A stretch of DNA of 64,000 nt from Bryoerythrophyllum caledonicum (Eukaryota > Streptophyta > Bryopsida > Pottiales > Pottiaceae). Every line of letters begins with the position of its first letter. Within the stretch, counting starts at the first letter, position 1. The stretch is taken from NCBI GenBank assembly GCA_963971425.1, contig OZ020520.1, positions 10,043,807 to 10,107,806 of the forward strand. The letters are read 5' to 3'. The translations under genes were made by a program, and so were the position numbers. Of this stretch, positions 54,801-64,000 are shown piece by piece. A model generated the notes under the pieces. That model made no database searches and was not told where the DNA came from. It saw only the letters and a program-made list of their open reading frames with translations.

Positions 54801-57123
54801 ACCACTTTAATGAATTTTCTATATTATTTAATATTAAGAAAAAGATTCATTTCAAAATTACTTTAAAAAAATTGAAAGACTAGAGAAGGAGTGGGTTACA
54901 AACATTAAGTGTTTCTTAATAGTGTTTAAGGAAGTTCAATGCCTAACTCCGTAGGTAGATTGCTACAACATATTTACTCGGACATCTAGAACCATAACAA
55001 TGTTAAGCAATGAAGTATATGCAATCATTAATACAAACATGCATACATTAAATTGTAGAGGCATTCAAATATGAATAGAAAAAATGCTTATAGGAAGATT
55101 TTGTTGTATTCATTGATATTGTATAATGTATTTGGTCTATTATTTCATGTACTCTATGGAGTAATTTCCACACACTAAAATATCCTTAGACCAGAACTTA
55201 TGGCCATACACAAAACATGACAAATCATCACAACACAATACAACAACAAATCCGCACACATATTCACTCACTGTATCAATGCACTTTATCTACTAAACAT
55301 CCAAATAACAAACCCTATCCTCTACAATAGCCATCTCGACCAAACTATTTTAATGTCGTTGGTCCACATGTTACCAAACTGAACACATATAACAACCCTT
55401 CACAAAGTTCTACTCAAGCAAATATTGATGGAAACGAACAAGCAAATAAACTTGGAAAAGAGGTCCGCAAAAAAAGGCATGAAAATGCCAAAGACTCGTA
55501 CGAACATCCACATCCTACCCCATACTACTTCCAAAAAGAAGATTGGCCTCCTAAAGAGGATACCCCCGTTAAGGTTCCGGTTTTATTCTTGAACAAATAT
55601 CTCAAGAAACAAGACCTCTATAACAACCTTGACACAATCGAATAAAACTTCCCTAATATAGAATAATGGATGGGCAACAACAAAAGAGACTATGAACTCT
55701 CTACGAATTCTTGGAAAAATCCCATCATCCCGAACTCACAAATAACATGCGTCATCAATTTCCGTAATAGTCGATATTTGGGAAACGCCCAAAAACAACT
55801 CTTATTTGGAATAGAAAAATTTCCATATATAACATGCCCCATATGCACTTTCTCAGACCCCGACAAATCACTCCATGTTCTACTCAAAATGCCAAAACCA
55901 TCACATACACTCCTTAATTGTCACAAGACATAACAAAGCAGTATGGGAAATTCGAAAACTATTTACCTCCCATAACAAATCACTATGATTTATCCTCATG
56001 AATGCCGGCACCTTTAATAACAAGTTACAACCCACAAGGAAATACGGTCCCCCCTTGGCTACTCCCGAGTCCCATGTACATGCGCAACTTAATGCTATCA
56101 CTATAACGCTAGACTCAAAGCCGACATACTTTGCATTCGGGCCTACCATACAATGACCCTGCACTCGACCACATTAACCAAGAGTATACCATTCAATTCA
56201 TCAAATTCACATATTATAATGATAGATTCTCCCCGGAAACAATTGAAAACAAAATAAATGAATACCAACCCAGCAACCCCTTATTAATGACATCGTTGCC
56301 CTCGGATGGAAAATGGACCCGCTTATTGTAATCACTGCCGGTGCTCGTGCCACCACCTATATCCCATCTATAAATATCCTTTTGAGATACCTTTAAAATC
56401 TCCATCGAAACAATTTCACACACTTTCAATATTATTAACACCGTTGCCATTCAACAGGCCATGTCCATTCTACTACACCAACGCAAAATTGAAAAGAAAC
56501 CAAGCCCTTCCCGACACGGTGTCTGGTGGGCATGGTCTTAGTGATGGAACGAACAAATTTTTTATTCACGCCGGCCCCTTCGCGGACCGGCGTTCCTCTT
56601 CTTGCTTTAACTTTTGGGTGAGAAATACTCAAGGAACTTTAGGGGTACAGGTTGTAATTTTTTTTTGTTTAACATGTAATGATATGAAATACTCTTTAAC
56701 TTTTATGAGGTGAATGAAAAGTTGGAATGAATAAAAATTTCTCATTCCACACATCCACTTATACAAAAAAATTATCAGTAAAATTCATTTGGAAACACGT
56801 AGCATGCATTGTACATTCATCATCCACATTGACATGGCCGCAACGTAGAAATATTTAATAAACATCAATTTGAAGATCTTAAAGAATGACCTTCTAAATT
56901 TACAAATTAGTCAACATTGTTCTCGTATGAAGACATTATCCACATGGATTACATTACACAAAGACCATGTATGATTAATCGAAATCTGAGTCAGTATCAC
57001 GTCTTTGACTTGGCCCAACGCCATTTGAGTACGGCCCGCTTGAATAAACATCATAGAAGTTATTGTATTGCCTGTTCATGTAGCGAGATTCGTCTTCGAG
57101 CCGCGGATGTACTTGTTCTGGCT
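54801..57123. other. Gene-poor middle of the hAT element
   Basis: AT-rich. Contains the inverse copy of the hairpin-bearing repeat at 56517-56602. Short plus- and minus-strand ORFs (for example 55670-55933) show no recognisable domain; they may be scraps of other elements. Confidence 0.35.
56517..56602 (-). repeat. Dispersed hairpin-bearing repeat, copy 2
   Basis: Reverse complement carries GGGGCCGGCGTGAATAAA, TTCGTTCCATCACTAAG and CCATGCCCACCAGACAC, matching 37409-37490. The hairpin is GCCGGCCCCTTCGCGGACCGGC. Confidence 0.6.
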
Positions 57124-59766
57124 CTATATTGTGGCTTCATGCATTTGTCTTTCAAACTCGGCATCTTCGTTCTGACGAGGTGGAAACGTTGATGGAGGTG
57201 TGTTGTCTCTCCCATCTAAGCTCTGGCCATATCCATCGTAGGCATGGCCATATCCGTCGTAATAGACGGGTCTAGGATTTGAAGTGTCNNNNNNNNNNNN
57301 NNNNNNNNNNNNNNNNNNNNNNNNNNNNNNNNNNNNNNNNNNNNNNNNNNNNNNNNNNNNNNNNNNNNNNNNNNNNNNNNNNNNNNNNNNNNNNNNNNNN
57401 NNNNNNNNNNNNNNNNNNNNNNNNNNNNNNNNNNNNNNNNNNNNNNNNNNNNNNNNNNNNNNNNNNNNNNNNNNNNNNNNNNNNNNNNGATGTATGAAGA
57501 GCTTAGACAGAGGTACATTGCCATCACTAGGTAGGGCCATTGGATTGGCGTTGCGGCGTTTGGGGTCGCACATGTTTTGAAAGGGACACCAAACCGTGGG
57601 AGGATTTCAAATTGCTTGTACTGACCGTTGCAAGAGGGGTTGCAATCAGAGACCGCAACACGCGACCTTGTAAGGGCGGTTGATCCTTAGAGGAGGATGC
57701 CTTCTTCTCCGTAACGTGAATGGGACTCCGTGTATTGCCGTAAGTACCACCTCTTCTCATCCGTCAACTTTGCATTCGCAAGCAACTTCGAGTTCGTATA
57801 CACAAAGACCAAGTCATCAGCCCTTCCCGGTAATAACCGATTTCGTTTCTTGTCATGGACGAAAGAGTAGCTACTCCAATTGCGTTCGCAAGAAGAAGAT
57901 GATACTCTCTGCGCTAGTATTCTCTTTGCAATTGGTGCAAGGAGTTTTCGGTTTTCCACAAGCACCTTCAAAATCCCACCAAGCATACGGAGAACAATTT
58001 TGGTCCTTAGGATCCAACATGTCATGGAATGATACATCCTTGTTTCGAAATGCGAGGAACTCGTTCACCACGTGCAAGTAAATCTTAGGATCACATAGCA
58101 TTTGTAGTACTCGTTTGCATGCCGTGATGACATCCGGATCATTGGCCAACTCTTTGTCATGGAGTAATTAAGGATTGAGAAGTACACCGGCTGAATGTAA
58201 ATCTGTGGTCATCATCCGTTTCCGTGCGTAGAACTCGTCCTCAGCAATGAACGCTAAATCACTATCGAGACATAATGGTTCATTACGCAACGCTAGGACA
58301 TGCTTCTCGAGGTCGCGAAGGATGTGCAAAACCTTGGGCATGCTAGGTTCCTTGGCATCAAATTCCTGAAGTGCATACACTACAGGGGCTACCATCTCCT
58401 GGAAGTTCATGCACCGCTCCCAGAAACGCTCATCTAGAACCACTCTTTTTGATGGCTGGAGAGATGACTACTTTATCTCTAGCCGAGAGTGACTTCTTAG
58501 AGGCGTATGCCCGCCATTCAGGATCAACGACGGTTTGCTCCAATGATTCCTTGACCTTCAACAGACGATCTATCATTATGAAATTATATGCAAATCTTGT
58601 TTGCCGGGGAGCAATAGGCTGAACTTCGCCTCGTGTTTACGAAATACGGCGAGGGGCATTTTCCGATTCTTGAAAAACTTAACCAAGAACTTGGCCTTCT
58701 CGAGAGTTTCTTTTACCCATGTAGCCTTCCCCCAGTCCTCCAACAATAAGTCCATGGCATGCGCGGTACATCCTTGAATGTATATGTGTGGATATTTCTT
58801 GACGACCAATGCTGAGGCTTTGAGTATGACTGGAGCATTGTCAGTACACACCTGAACAATGTTGTGGGGGTCAACTTGTTCAATGAACTAGAACATGATG
58901 GATGCCAGGTACGCAACGTTCTTTTCTTTTCCCGTAGTATGTACAGCTCCCAAGAAGAGCTCTCCAACGGGAGACACAAGCATTGCATTGCACAAGGGCG
59001 ACTAGTCACAGATGTCCACCCATCTATGGCTAGAGTTCCTCCAAACTTCCGAACACTCTCGAACAGTCTTTTATTGAGTTGTGCTTCCAAATCAGCCTTC
59101 GTTTGTCCCAACAACCTTGTCCGAATGTCATGGTAAGAGGATGGGACATATGGTTTTTTGAAAGAGGCAGTCTCATCACGGCTTCCTTGAATGCAGCATT
59201 CCCTGCTATAGCAAACGGCACGTTTGCTTCGTAGAAAAACTTCGCCCACACTTTGTCTAGCTCCCGTCGCTCCACTTCTTGAAAGCTCTCTTCGAGCACG
59301 GATTGCCTTACCAATCTGGGGAACATGGCACCTACATTCCCTTGTTCGGTGAAGTCGTGGAAGGTGTTGGTCGGTTCAACCGTGGTTGATGGTAAAATCA
59401 TGGGGGGGGCTTGAGTGGACCCTACACAAGAATCTCCACCAGTGGACTTGGGCGTGCTATATCCTAACGCAGGCGCAAATTTCAATGGTGGGGTGGGGCA
59501 ATATTCGGAGAAAAGTTCTCCATTGTGTTTCAAGTAGTGGCCACGACAATTTTTAAACAAAGTCTGCACGCAGGGTGTCAATTTGGTGCTGAGGCCAACA
59601 CCGCTATAGCGCTTGCCAAGGAGTTCTTCGTACCTGAGATGATTTAGCTATCGTCCTAGCCTTCTTGCAAAAATGCGGTGACAAAGATTGCATTGGACCG
59701 AGTCGGTCTTCTTGCCTTGTACTTCAGTGATTTTAATATACTAAGGAACCAAGGTTTGGTGGCCAT
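57124..59766 (-). pseudogene. BED/hAT transposase (DUF659-type), decayed
   Basis: Starts with ATG at 59766 and a BED-type zinc finger (VQCNLCHRIFARRLGR, then LNHLRYEE; CX2C kept). Next come a helical region (FYEANVPFAIAGNAAFKEAV), the DUF659/RNase-H-like core with TLAIDGWTSVTSRP (first catalytic Asp) and CTDNAPVILKAS (second Asp), then GCTAHAMDLLLEDWGK. The C-terminal dimerisation part reads SSSSCERNWSSYSFVHDKKRNRL near 57880. Frameshifts near 59160 and 58990 and stops near 58890, 58168 and elsewhere break it; the tail enters a 200-N gap. This is the transposase expected for the surrounding hAT ends. Confidence 0.85.
57289..57488. other. Assembly gap (200 N)
   Basis: Exactly 200 unknown bases inside the transposase tail. 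ORFs spanning it are not meaningful. Confidence 0.98.
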
Positions 59767-59960
59767 TTTGATGGGTGTAGTATCAAGAAATGAACAAACG
59801 TGATAGGTAGTATGTGGAAGAAATATCAGGAGTTCCGAAAGAAACTCTGATATTTAAGACTTCCGAACTCAATGATTACCAAGCAATGGATACATAATGC
59901 AGCTCAAAGCTCTTGGAAAACAAAAGTTCAGAAGTGAAGTGAGGCTCCATGTGCTGTTTT

Positions 59961-59968
59961 CTTTATAC
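59961..59968 (-). promoter_or_regulatory. TATA box of the hAT transposase gene
   Basis: GTATAAAG on the minus strand, about 195 nt upstream of the transposase ATG and just inside the right subterminal array; it mirrors the TATA box at 50711. Confidence 0.45.
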
Positions 59969-59989
59969 TCACGGTGATTCTGACCGTTG

Positions 59990-60230
59990 AACCGTCAATC
60001 TAATAGGGGATGGGGGAGCTGTCGTGAGAAGGCCGTCCGCCGGGAGGTCGGCCCAGCGGTCGGCCTTGGCGGACGGCCACGCGGACGACGGACGCCGGTT
60101 GCCCGAAGCGGTCGGCCGCGGAAAACAACGGACGGCTGTGCGGTTGGCCGCGGACGGCCGTGTGGTCGGTCCAAGCGGACGGAATGGGCGGTCGGCCGCG
60201 GCTGCGGACGGCTATTTACCCCCGGGTAAA
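59990..60230. repeat. Right subterminal GC-rich repeat array of the hAT element
   Basis: Repeated CGGACGGC, GGTCGGCC and GACGGACG motifs like those at 50480-50700. Apparent ORFs through it are Arg/Gly-rich artefacts. Confidence 0.7.
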
Positions 60231-60331
60231 TTGACGAAACTCGTTATGTCACCGGACGTCCTGATAGGCCCAAGCACGTCCTCTGTCGTTACGTCCGCAC
60301 GTTAGGGACGTCGAGCGTCCTAACAACCCTG

Positions 60332-60339
60332 ACCCTAGA
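60332..60339. repeat. Right 8-bp target duplication of the hAT element
   Basis: ACCCTAGA, identical to 50298-50305; the retrotransposon gag ATG follows 5 nt later at 60344. Confidence 0.85.
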
Positions 60340-60343
60340 GTAG

Positions 60344-62640
60344 ATGTCCCGTGCCACAAGGTCCCAAAGACCTTCCCTCACACCATCATGGGAACCGGCG
60401 AGTGAAAGAAGGAGTAGGTCAAGGGAACTCACCGAAGACACGGCGGACGGATTCTTAGAAGTACAATTGGAGGCTCTTCCAGCCCCTTTCCTTCCTTTTC
60501 CCCCATCTTTTCCTTCCACTTCATTCGATCCGGTGAACACCACCAACACCACTAGTCCGCGAAGCACCCCATTAGCCCCTACCATGGCCTCTGGAGGACC
60601 ACCCCCGGACCGGCCCCCCATTAATCACTTGGTTCAGCCAAGAGGTTTGTCAATCGTAGTACCCGAGGGCTTGCAAGTGGCGCCTATGCCACCCAATTTG
60701 CCTACGTTTAGAGGAACCAAGGATGCAGACTCCTCCGCATACGTGGAACGGTTTCTAGAGCTCCTCACTACTTGCCTCATCACCAACACCGATTATTTCC
60801 TAGTGTGGTTCTCGTGTACCTTGAAGAATGCCGCTTAGGAGTGGTATAGGAATCACCCCTCTAAATACCTTTGAGGACTGGGATAGCCTCATGAGGGCCT
60901 TTTTGGAACACTTTAGACCCAGAGTAGGTCAAAGTAACGCCCTCACAACCCTAGCCGCGCTACGCCAAGGTCCAGGGGAGGAAATCACGACCTACATTAG
61001 GAGATTCGAGCTAGTGGTTACAAGGTTCGTGGGAAACCTCCTCACCAACGACACCTTGACCCAATTCTTTATCCAAGGGTTCAACAATGAAGGAACCATT
61101 AGGGAGATTTTGAAGGTCTGCCCCACATCGTTGGCAGCTGCCAACACACAAGCTAGGCTAATAGAGCAAGTCGATCGAGACCAAGAGCGCATGTGGAGGA
61201 AGGAAGAGCACCACATCCCTAGTTTCATACCAATCCATACCAAGGGCAAAAGACCAGCCCTAGAACCTAACCAAGGAGCCATAGGTGCACAAGTCCCCAT
61301 GTGGAACTACTATGCTCCACCCTTAAATGTTAGGCCACCGGTAGCTCTCCCCAAGCTCATCTATCATGAAGAGCGAGGCACATGGAAGGAGGAAATGAAG
61401 AACGAAATCCTCCAAGGCCAACAAGGCTTCCAAGACCAATTACCTCAACAAACCAAGGCCATGCAAGACCAAATGGCCTTGTTGATTAAGAATCAAGTTC
61501 CTAACCCCACATCTCCACCCATAGAGTCCGGTAGACATGTTTCGGGCCTATGGTGTACTCAATGTGGCTAACCGGATCACACCAGCCCTTTTTGCACCAC
61601 TACAGTGGCAGCACCTCAACACCAAGCTAATCAACCCCCGTATGTGCCTCCCCATAGGAATCAACCGCCGGCGGTAACAAACTATGGTCCGCAAGGCTAT
61701 GCATCTCCGAATCAAGGTTATGAGGGACCTCCGAGACCACGGTTTGAAATCCATCACACTTGTAGCAAGAGACACGCACCGGGGCAGTGTTGGGTTGAAA
61801 GTAGAATAGTGTGTGGTAACTATGGAGGTAATCACCCTACTCAAGTGTGTTGTAGACCGGACAAGGTGATTCCCATGCCTTTTCCACCGGGGAACTACCC
61901 TCAACAAGCTCAAGACCACTTGAGAGGTGCACGTAACCCTCCCTCCGATAATACCCTTAGGCCACCTAGTTTCTATTACGACTACAACAATAACCGCCAG
62001 AATCAAACTCCTCCAATGGGGGTTAATACCAAGGACGGTTACATCCGTATTAACCATGGGCAAAACCACGGGGGGCAACAAAATCAAGGCCCACAAGATG
62101 TTCGCTATGCCACCATATCAAGTGAGGTCGTGTCCACGCATATCCCTTCCCTCACTGAGCTCAATGTAGTCTTCCACAAGGTTAGCACGACCAAGGAGGC
62201 GAAAACTTGTGAGTTACTGGCATTGGCAGTCCAGAATTGGTCTAACCGGCGGGAGCCTAGAGACTCGAGTCCCCCTCCACCCACACCTGAGGAGGGTGAG
62301 ACCTCGGATGAAGATTCACCTCACTTCTCTGACTTAAACGAAACCACCAAGGACGTGGTGGAAGGCACTCGACGGGCCAACTTGAGGCCCTCCTATGGGA
62401 CACCTAAGTCCCGAACACCATTATCCACCCCCCAAGATGCATGGGAGGGTTGACCAACCCCTAGTCCCGAGGTAAACAAATTCCCACGTGTCGAACAACA
62501 CGTGGGAGAAGGGCCTTACGACTTATGGACGGATTTGAGTCGCCTTAAGGCGGACATCACCATTGCTCAACTATTGAAAGTGTCACCACCCATGAGGAAG
62601 GTCCTTAGGTCAGGCACCCCAGGTGAAGCGGAGGCCTAAG
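60344..62640 (+). pseudogene. gag of the second Ty3-type retrotransposon
   Basis: From ATG 60344, a Pro/Ser-rich leader is followed by a capsid domain: LPTFRGTKDADSSAYVERF, then after a TAG at 60836 and a frame change near 60860 FEDWDSLMRAFLEHFRP, GEEITTYIRRFELV and FIQGFNNEGTIREIL. A Gln-rich linker precedes a zinc knuckle CTQCG-stop-PDHTSPFC (CX2CX4HX4C with a TAA at one spacer position), and a second, damaged knuckle CGNYGGNHPTQVC with Cys to Tyr. The tail DLWTDLSRLKADITIAQLL leads into protease. Further stops at 62451 and 62638. Confidence 0.85.
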
Positions 62641-62930
62641 GCAAGGGTTAGATTGGCAGCCCGTGTTAAGTCCGCACACCCCAATATCAAGGTCAAGGCG
62701 GTTCAAATCAAGGTTTCAATCGTAGACAAGGTGGTACCCAATGTACTAGTAGACGGTGGTAGTGGTTTGAACATTATGCCCTTCTCAACCATGGAGAAGT
62801 TGGGCCTGGACATCACGGAACCCTCACCGTACATCATCAACATGGCTAATCAAAGTTTGGAGGCCCCTTTAGGCCAAATTAGTGGTTGTAAGGTTACCAT
62901 GGGGGGGGGGGTAGAGTACTCCCTCACCGG
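62641..62930 (+). pseudogene. Retropepsin-like protease fragment
   Basis: Contains VLVDGGSGLNIMPFSTMEKLG, where DGGSG stands in place of the usual DTG/DSG active-site loop (common in this plant Ty3 group), then ISGCKVTMGG. It is truncated at 62930 by foreign sequence, before the flap and second half are complete. Confidence 0.7.
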
Positions 62931-63020
62931 GGAATGCTATCTTGCGAGCGGTGAGCGATGAGCGGTGAGCGGTTGGCCGTGAGCGGTGAGCGGTGAGACG
63001 CGAGCGGTGAGCGGTTTGGG
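62931..63020 (+). repeat. GTGAGCGG-repeat terminus of an inserted element
   Basis: GGGAATGCTATCTTGCGAGCGGTGAGCG begins in two steps, the first GGGAATGCTATCTTG and then repeated GAGCGGTGAGCG units until about 63014. The same start, GGGAATGCTAT then GAGCAGTGAGCGG, occurs on the minus strand from 9447, also exactly at a retroelement truncation. Confidence 0.55.
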
Positions 63021-63516
63021 GTAAAAACTTTGAAGTTTAGGGACGTCTAAAATGTTACTGATAGTAAATTAAAAGGGACCTAAAATTCTATAATAGTCTA
63101 TTACCTAAAAAGAAACAGAATAAATTTATAGATAAGACTCAAGAAGAAGAGGTCAGAGGGAACTCTATATGTGCAGACGTTCTTCGTTGTGGGAAGCCAC
63201 AAAAATGTAATTGGAATTAGAGTATACGGTGACACCCGGCAAAACTCCTACGATATCCGTTCGAAGAAGTGGGTATCGGAGTGTTAGCAAAGGTGCATAG
63301 ATGGTAAACTGTCAAAACTAAGGGAATTAGTAATACGAGACATTAAGAATGGTGTTGTGGGGAGAATATTGTGCTAGTGAAGGCCTTACCCGCAACGAAG
63401 GAAGAGAAATATGTAAGAGTGCATAGAACCAAAAAATGAAATGAGGGAAAATGCTTTAAGATGGTTTAGGGTGAAAGGAACTTGTTGCCAAGATAGAGGC
63501 AACGCATGAAGTGTAT
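63021..63516. other. No gene seen
   Basis: AT-rich, likely the remainder of the inserted element plus downstream flank of the minus-strand gene that ends at 63517. Confidence 0.35.
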
Positions 63517-64000
63517 CTAGGAAGAAGAGTTACAATAACTATCCGACGATGATAGGAAAATGTCGGACTCCTCTAAAGCCTCAAGATCAAGGAACTCATT
63601 GAAAGTAAAACCAGAACCAGAGGAACTGGAAGTAGACGAAGGGGACACGACGCTTGCCATCTGGTGTGCAGCTTGGCCCACATACGAAGGGAGACAGAAA
63701 TCTCGATCCGGTGAAGCTGCCAACGCCATCAAACTGAATGCAGAATGCACGGTCACATATTAGTCTGAGTGAAGAAACAACTGAAGTATAACTTAAAATT
63801 CAGACTTACTTACTCAATCGATTTCTTTTGGAGATCTTGCGGATTGGGGGATCATCATCAATGGTGAGGTCCACGGAGGTGGGTTGAACAGAATTGGATC
63901 GGGGAGGCTTCGACATAAAAAGTGGCTTCAACACCGCCTCAAAAACAGCCTTATCAGATTCGAAGCCAACGAAATGCCGACCAGCAGCGCGACATGCGCG
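63517..64000 (-). CDS. 3' exons of an unrecognised gene, partial
   Basis: Minus strand: exon from the window edge at 64000 to about 63809, ending with donor AGTAA|GTAAGTC, then exon 63739-63517 after acceptor GCATTCAG. Joining gives RLSNLMALAASPDRDF and remains open to a TAG. The first part reads RAAGRHFVGFESDKAVFEAVL, which resembles the GRxFVGxE segment near the end of amino (N4/N6) DNA methyltransferases; the rest is Ser-rich and acidic (SSTSSSSGSGFTFNEFL). The family is uncertain as most of the gene lies outside the window. Confidence 0.4.

Larger units (their letters stand above)
50306..60331 (-). mobile_element. 10-kb hAT element with transposase and kinase-like gene
   Basis: Left end CATGGTTACCAATCCGACG, right end (reverse-complemented) CAGGGTTGTTAGGACG, flanked by exact 8-bp ACCCTAGA. 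Each end is followed inward by a GC-rich array of CGGACGGCCG-type motifs (50480-50700 and 59990-60220), the kind of subterminal repeat bound by hAT transposases. A TATA box lies just inside each array, facing inward. Inside are a decayed transposase on the minus strand (59766 to about 57124) and a kinase-like gene on the plus strand (51031-52422), converging on a middle filled with other repeats. An N gap (57289-57488) lies within it. Confidence 0.8.
48829..62940 (+). mobile_element. Second Ty3-type retrotransposon, internal part, split by a hAT element
   Basis: After the primer site, a leader runs from 48849 to 50305; it is interrupted by the 10-kb hAT element (50306-60331), then gag (60344 on) and protease (to about 62930). 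Sequence beyond 62931 is foreign, so RT, RNase H, integrase and the 3' LTR are lost. The gag/protease type (DLWTDLSRLKADITIAQLL, LVDGGSGLNIMP) is that of large plant Ty3 elements. Confidence 0.75.

Noticed and set aside
57124-57580. ORFs crossing the 57289-57488 gap
   Set aside because: They depend on unknown bases; only the flanking transposase tail can be supported.
59987-60305. Arg/Gly-rich ORFs on the plus strand
   Set aside because: Same cause: the right subterminal repeat array of the hAT element.
1-64000. tRNA or rRNA genes
   Set aside because: I scanned for cloverleaf A/B-box pairs and rRNA-like stretches and saw none I could support; only a primer-binding-site complement to a tRNA end was found.

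Overview
The window is nuclear DNA from a streptophyte (plant-lineage) genome, most likely a large, repeat-rich one. Pointers are GT-AG introns, a plant-type GH28 pectinase gene, Ty1/copia and chromodomain Ty3/gypsy retrotransposons, hAT, Mutator-like and Helitron termini, and two 200-bp assembly gaps. I cannot name the species. A retrotransposon fragment with a C5 DNA-methyltransferase-like domain and an intact Crypton/DUF3504-type tyrosine recombinase gene are unusual for a seed plant and would suit a charophyte, bryophyte, lycophyte or fern; this placement is inference.

Layout. 0-9.2 kb: a full-length Ty3/gypsy chromovirus (LTRs 8-472 and 5823-6271, exact 5-bp target duplication GAGGC) inserted into a Ty1/copia element. 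The right part of that copia element follows, ending in its 3' LTR (8842-9170) and itself carrying a 257-bp hAT-type MITE. 9.4-13.6 kb: a decayed minus-strand retroelement with gag, protease-like and cytosine-methyltransferase-like parts, interrupted near 10.7-11.86 kb. 16.7-24.8 kb: a GH28 polygalacturonase-like pseudogene. One of its exons is split by a 5.7-kb TIR-bounded element that carries an intact 13-exon, 761-codon tyrosine recombinase gene on the minus strand; a GC-rich foldback and a Mutator-type MITE are also inserted. 25-48 kb: mostly gene-poor DNA with MITEs of several families, tandem repeats including an 0.8-kb GAA tract, a FCP1/NIF-like relic at 40.6-42 kb, and 3' exons of an unrecognised host gene at 43-44.6 kb. 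48.5-63 kb: a second Ty3-type retrotransposon (LTR, primer-binding site, leader, gag, protease). It is interrupted 5 nt before its gag ATG by a 10,026-bp hAT element with exact 8-bp target duplications (ACCCTAGA). That hAT element carries two convergent genes: a decayed BED/hAT transposase on the minus strand, and a protein-kinase-like gene on the plus strand. Each has a TATA box just inside a GC-rich subterminal array. 63.5-64 kb: the 3' end of an unrecognised minus-strand gene.

Most coding sequence is broken. Many breaks are single in-frame stops compatible with C-to-T or G-to-A change (CGA to TGA, CAG to TAG, TGG to TAG), as expected of methylated, silenced DNA. The tyrosine recombinase is the clear exception: every exon joins in frame. 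The two strongest candidates for something undescribed are (1) this tyrosine-recombinase element with terminal inverted repeats and (2) the two-gene hAT element with a kinase-like passenger. Next are a Ty3 LTR packed with heat-shock-element-like motifs and the methyltransferase-bearing retroelement relic.
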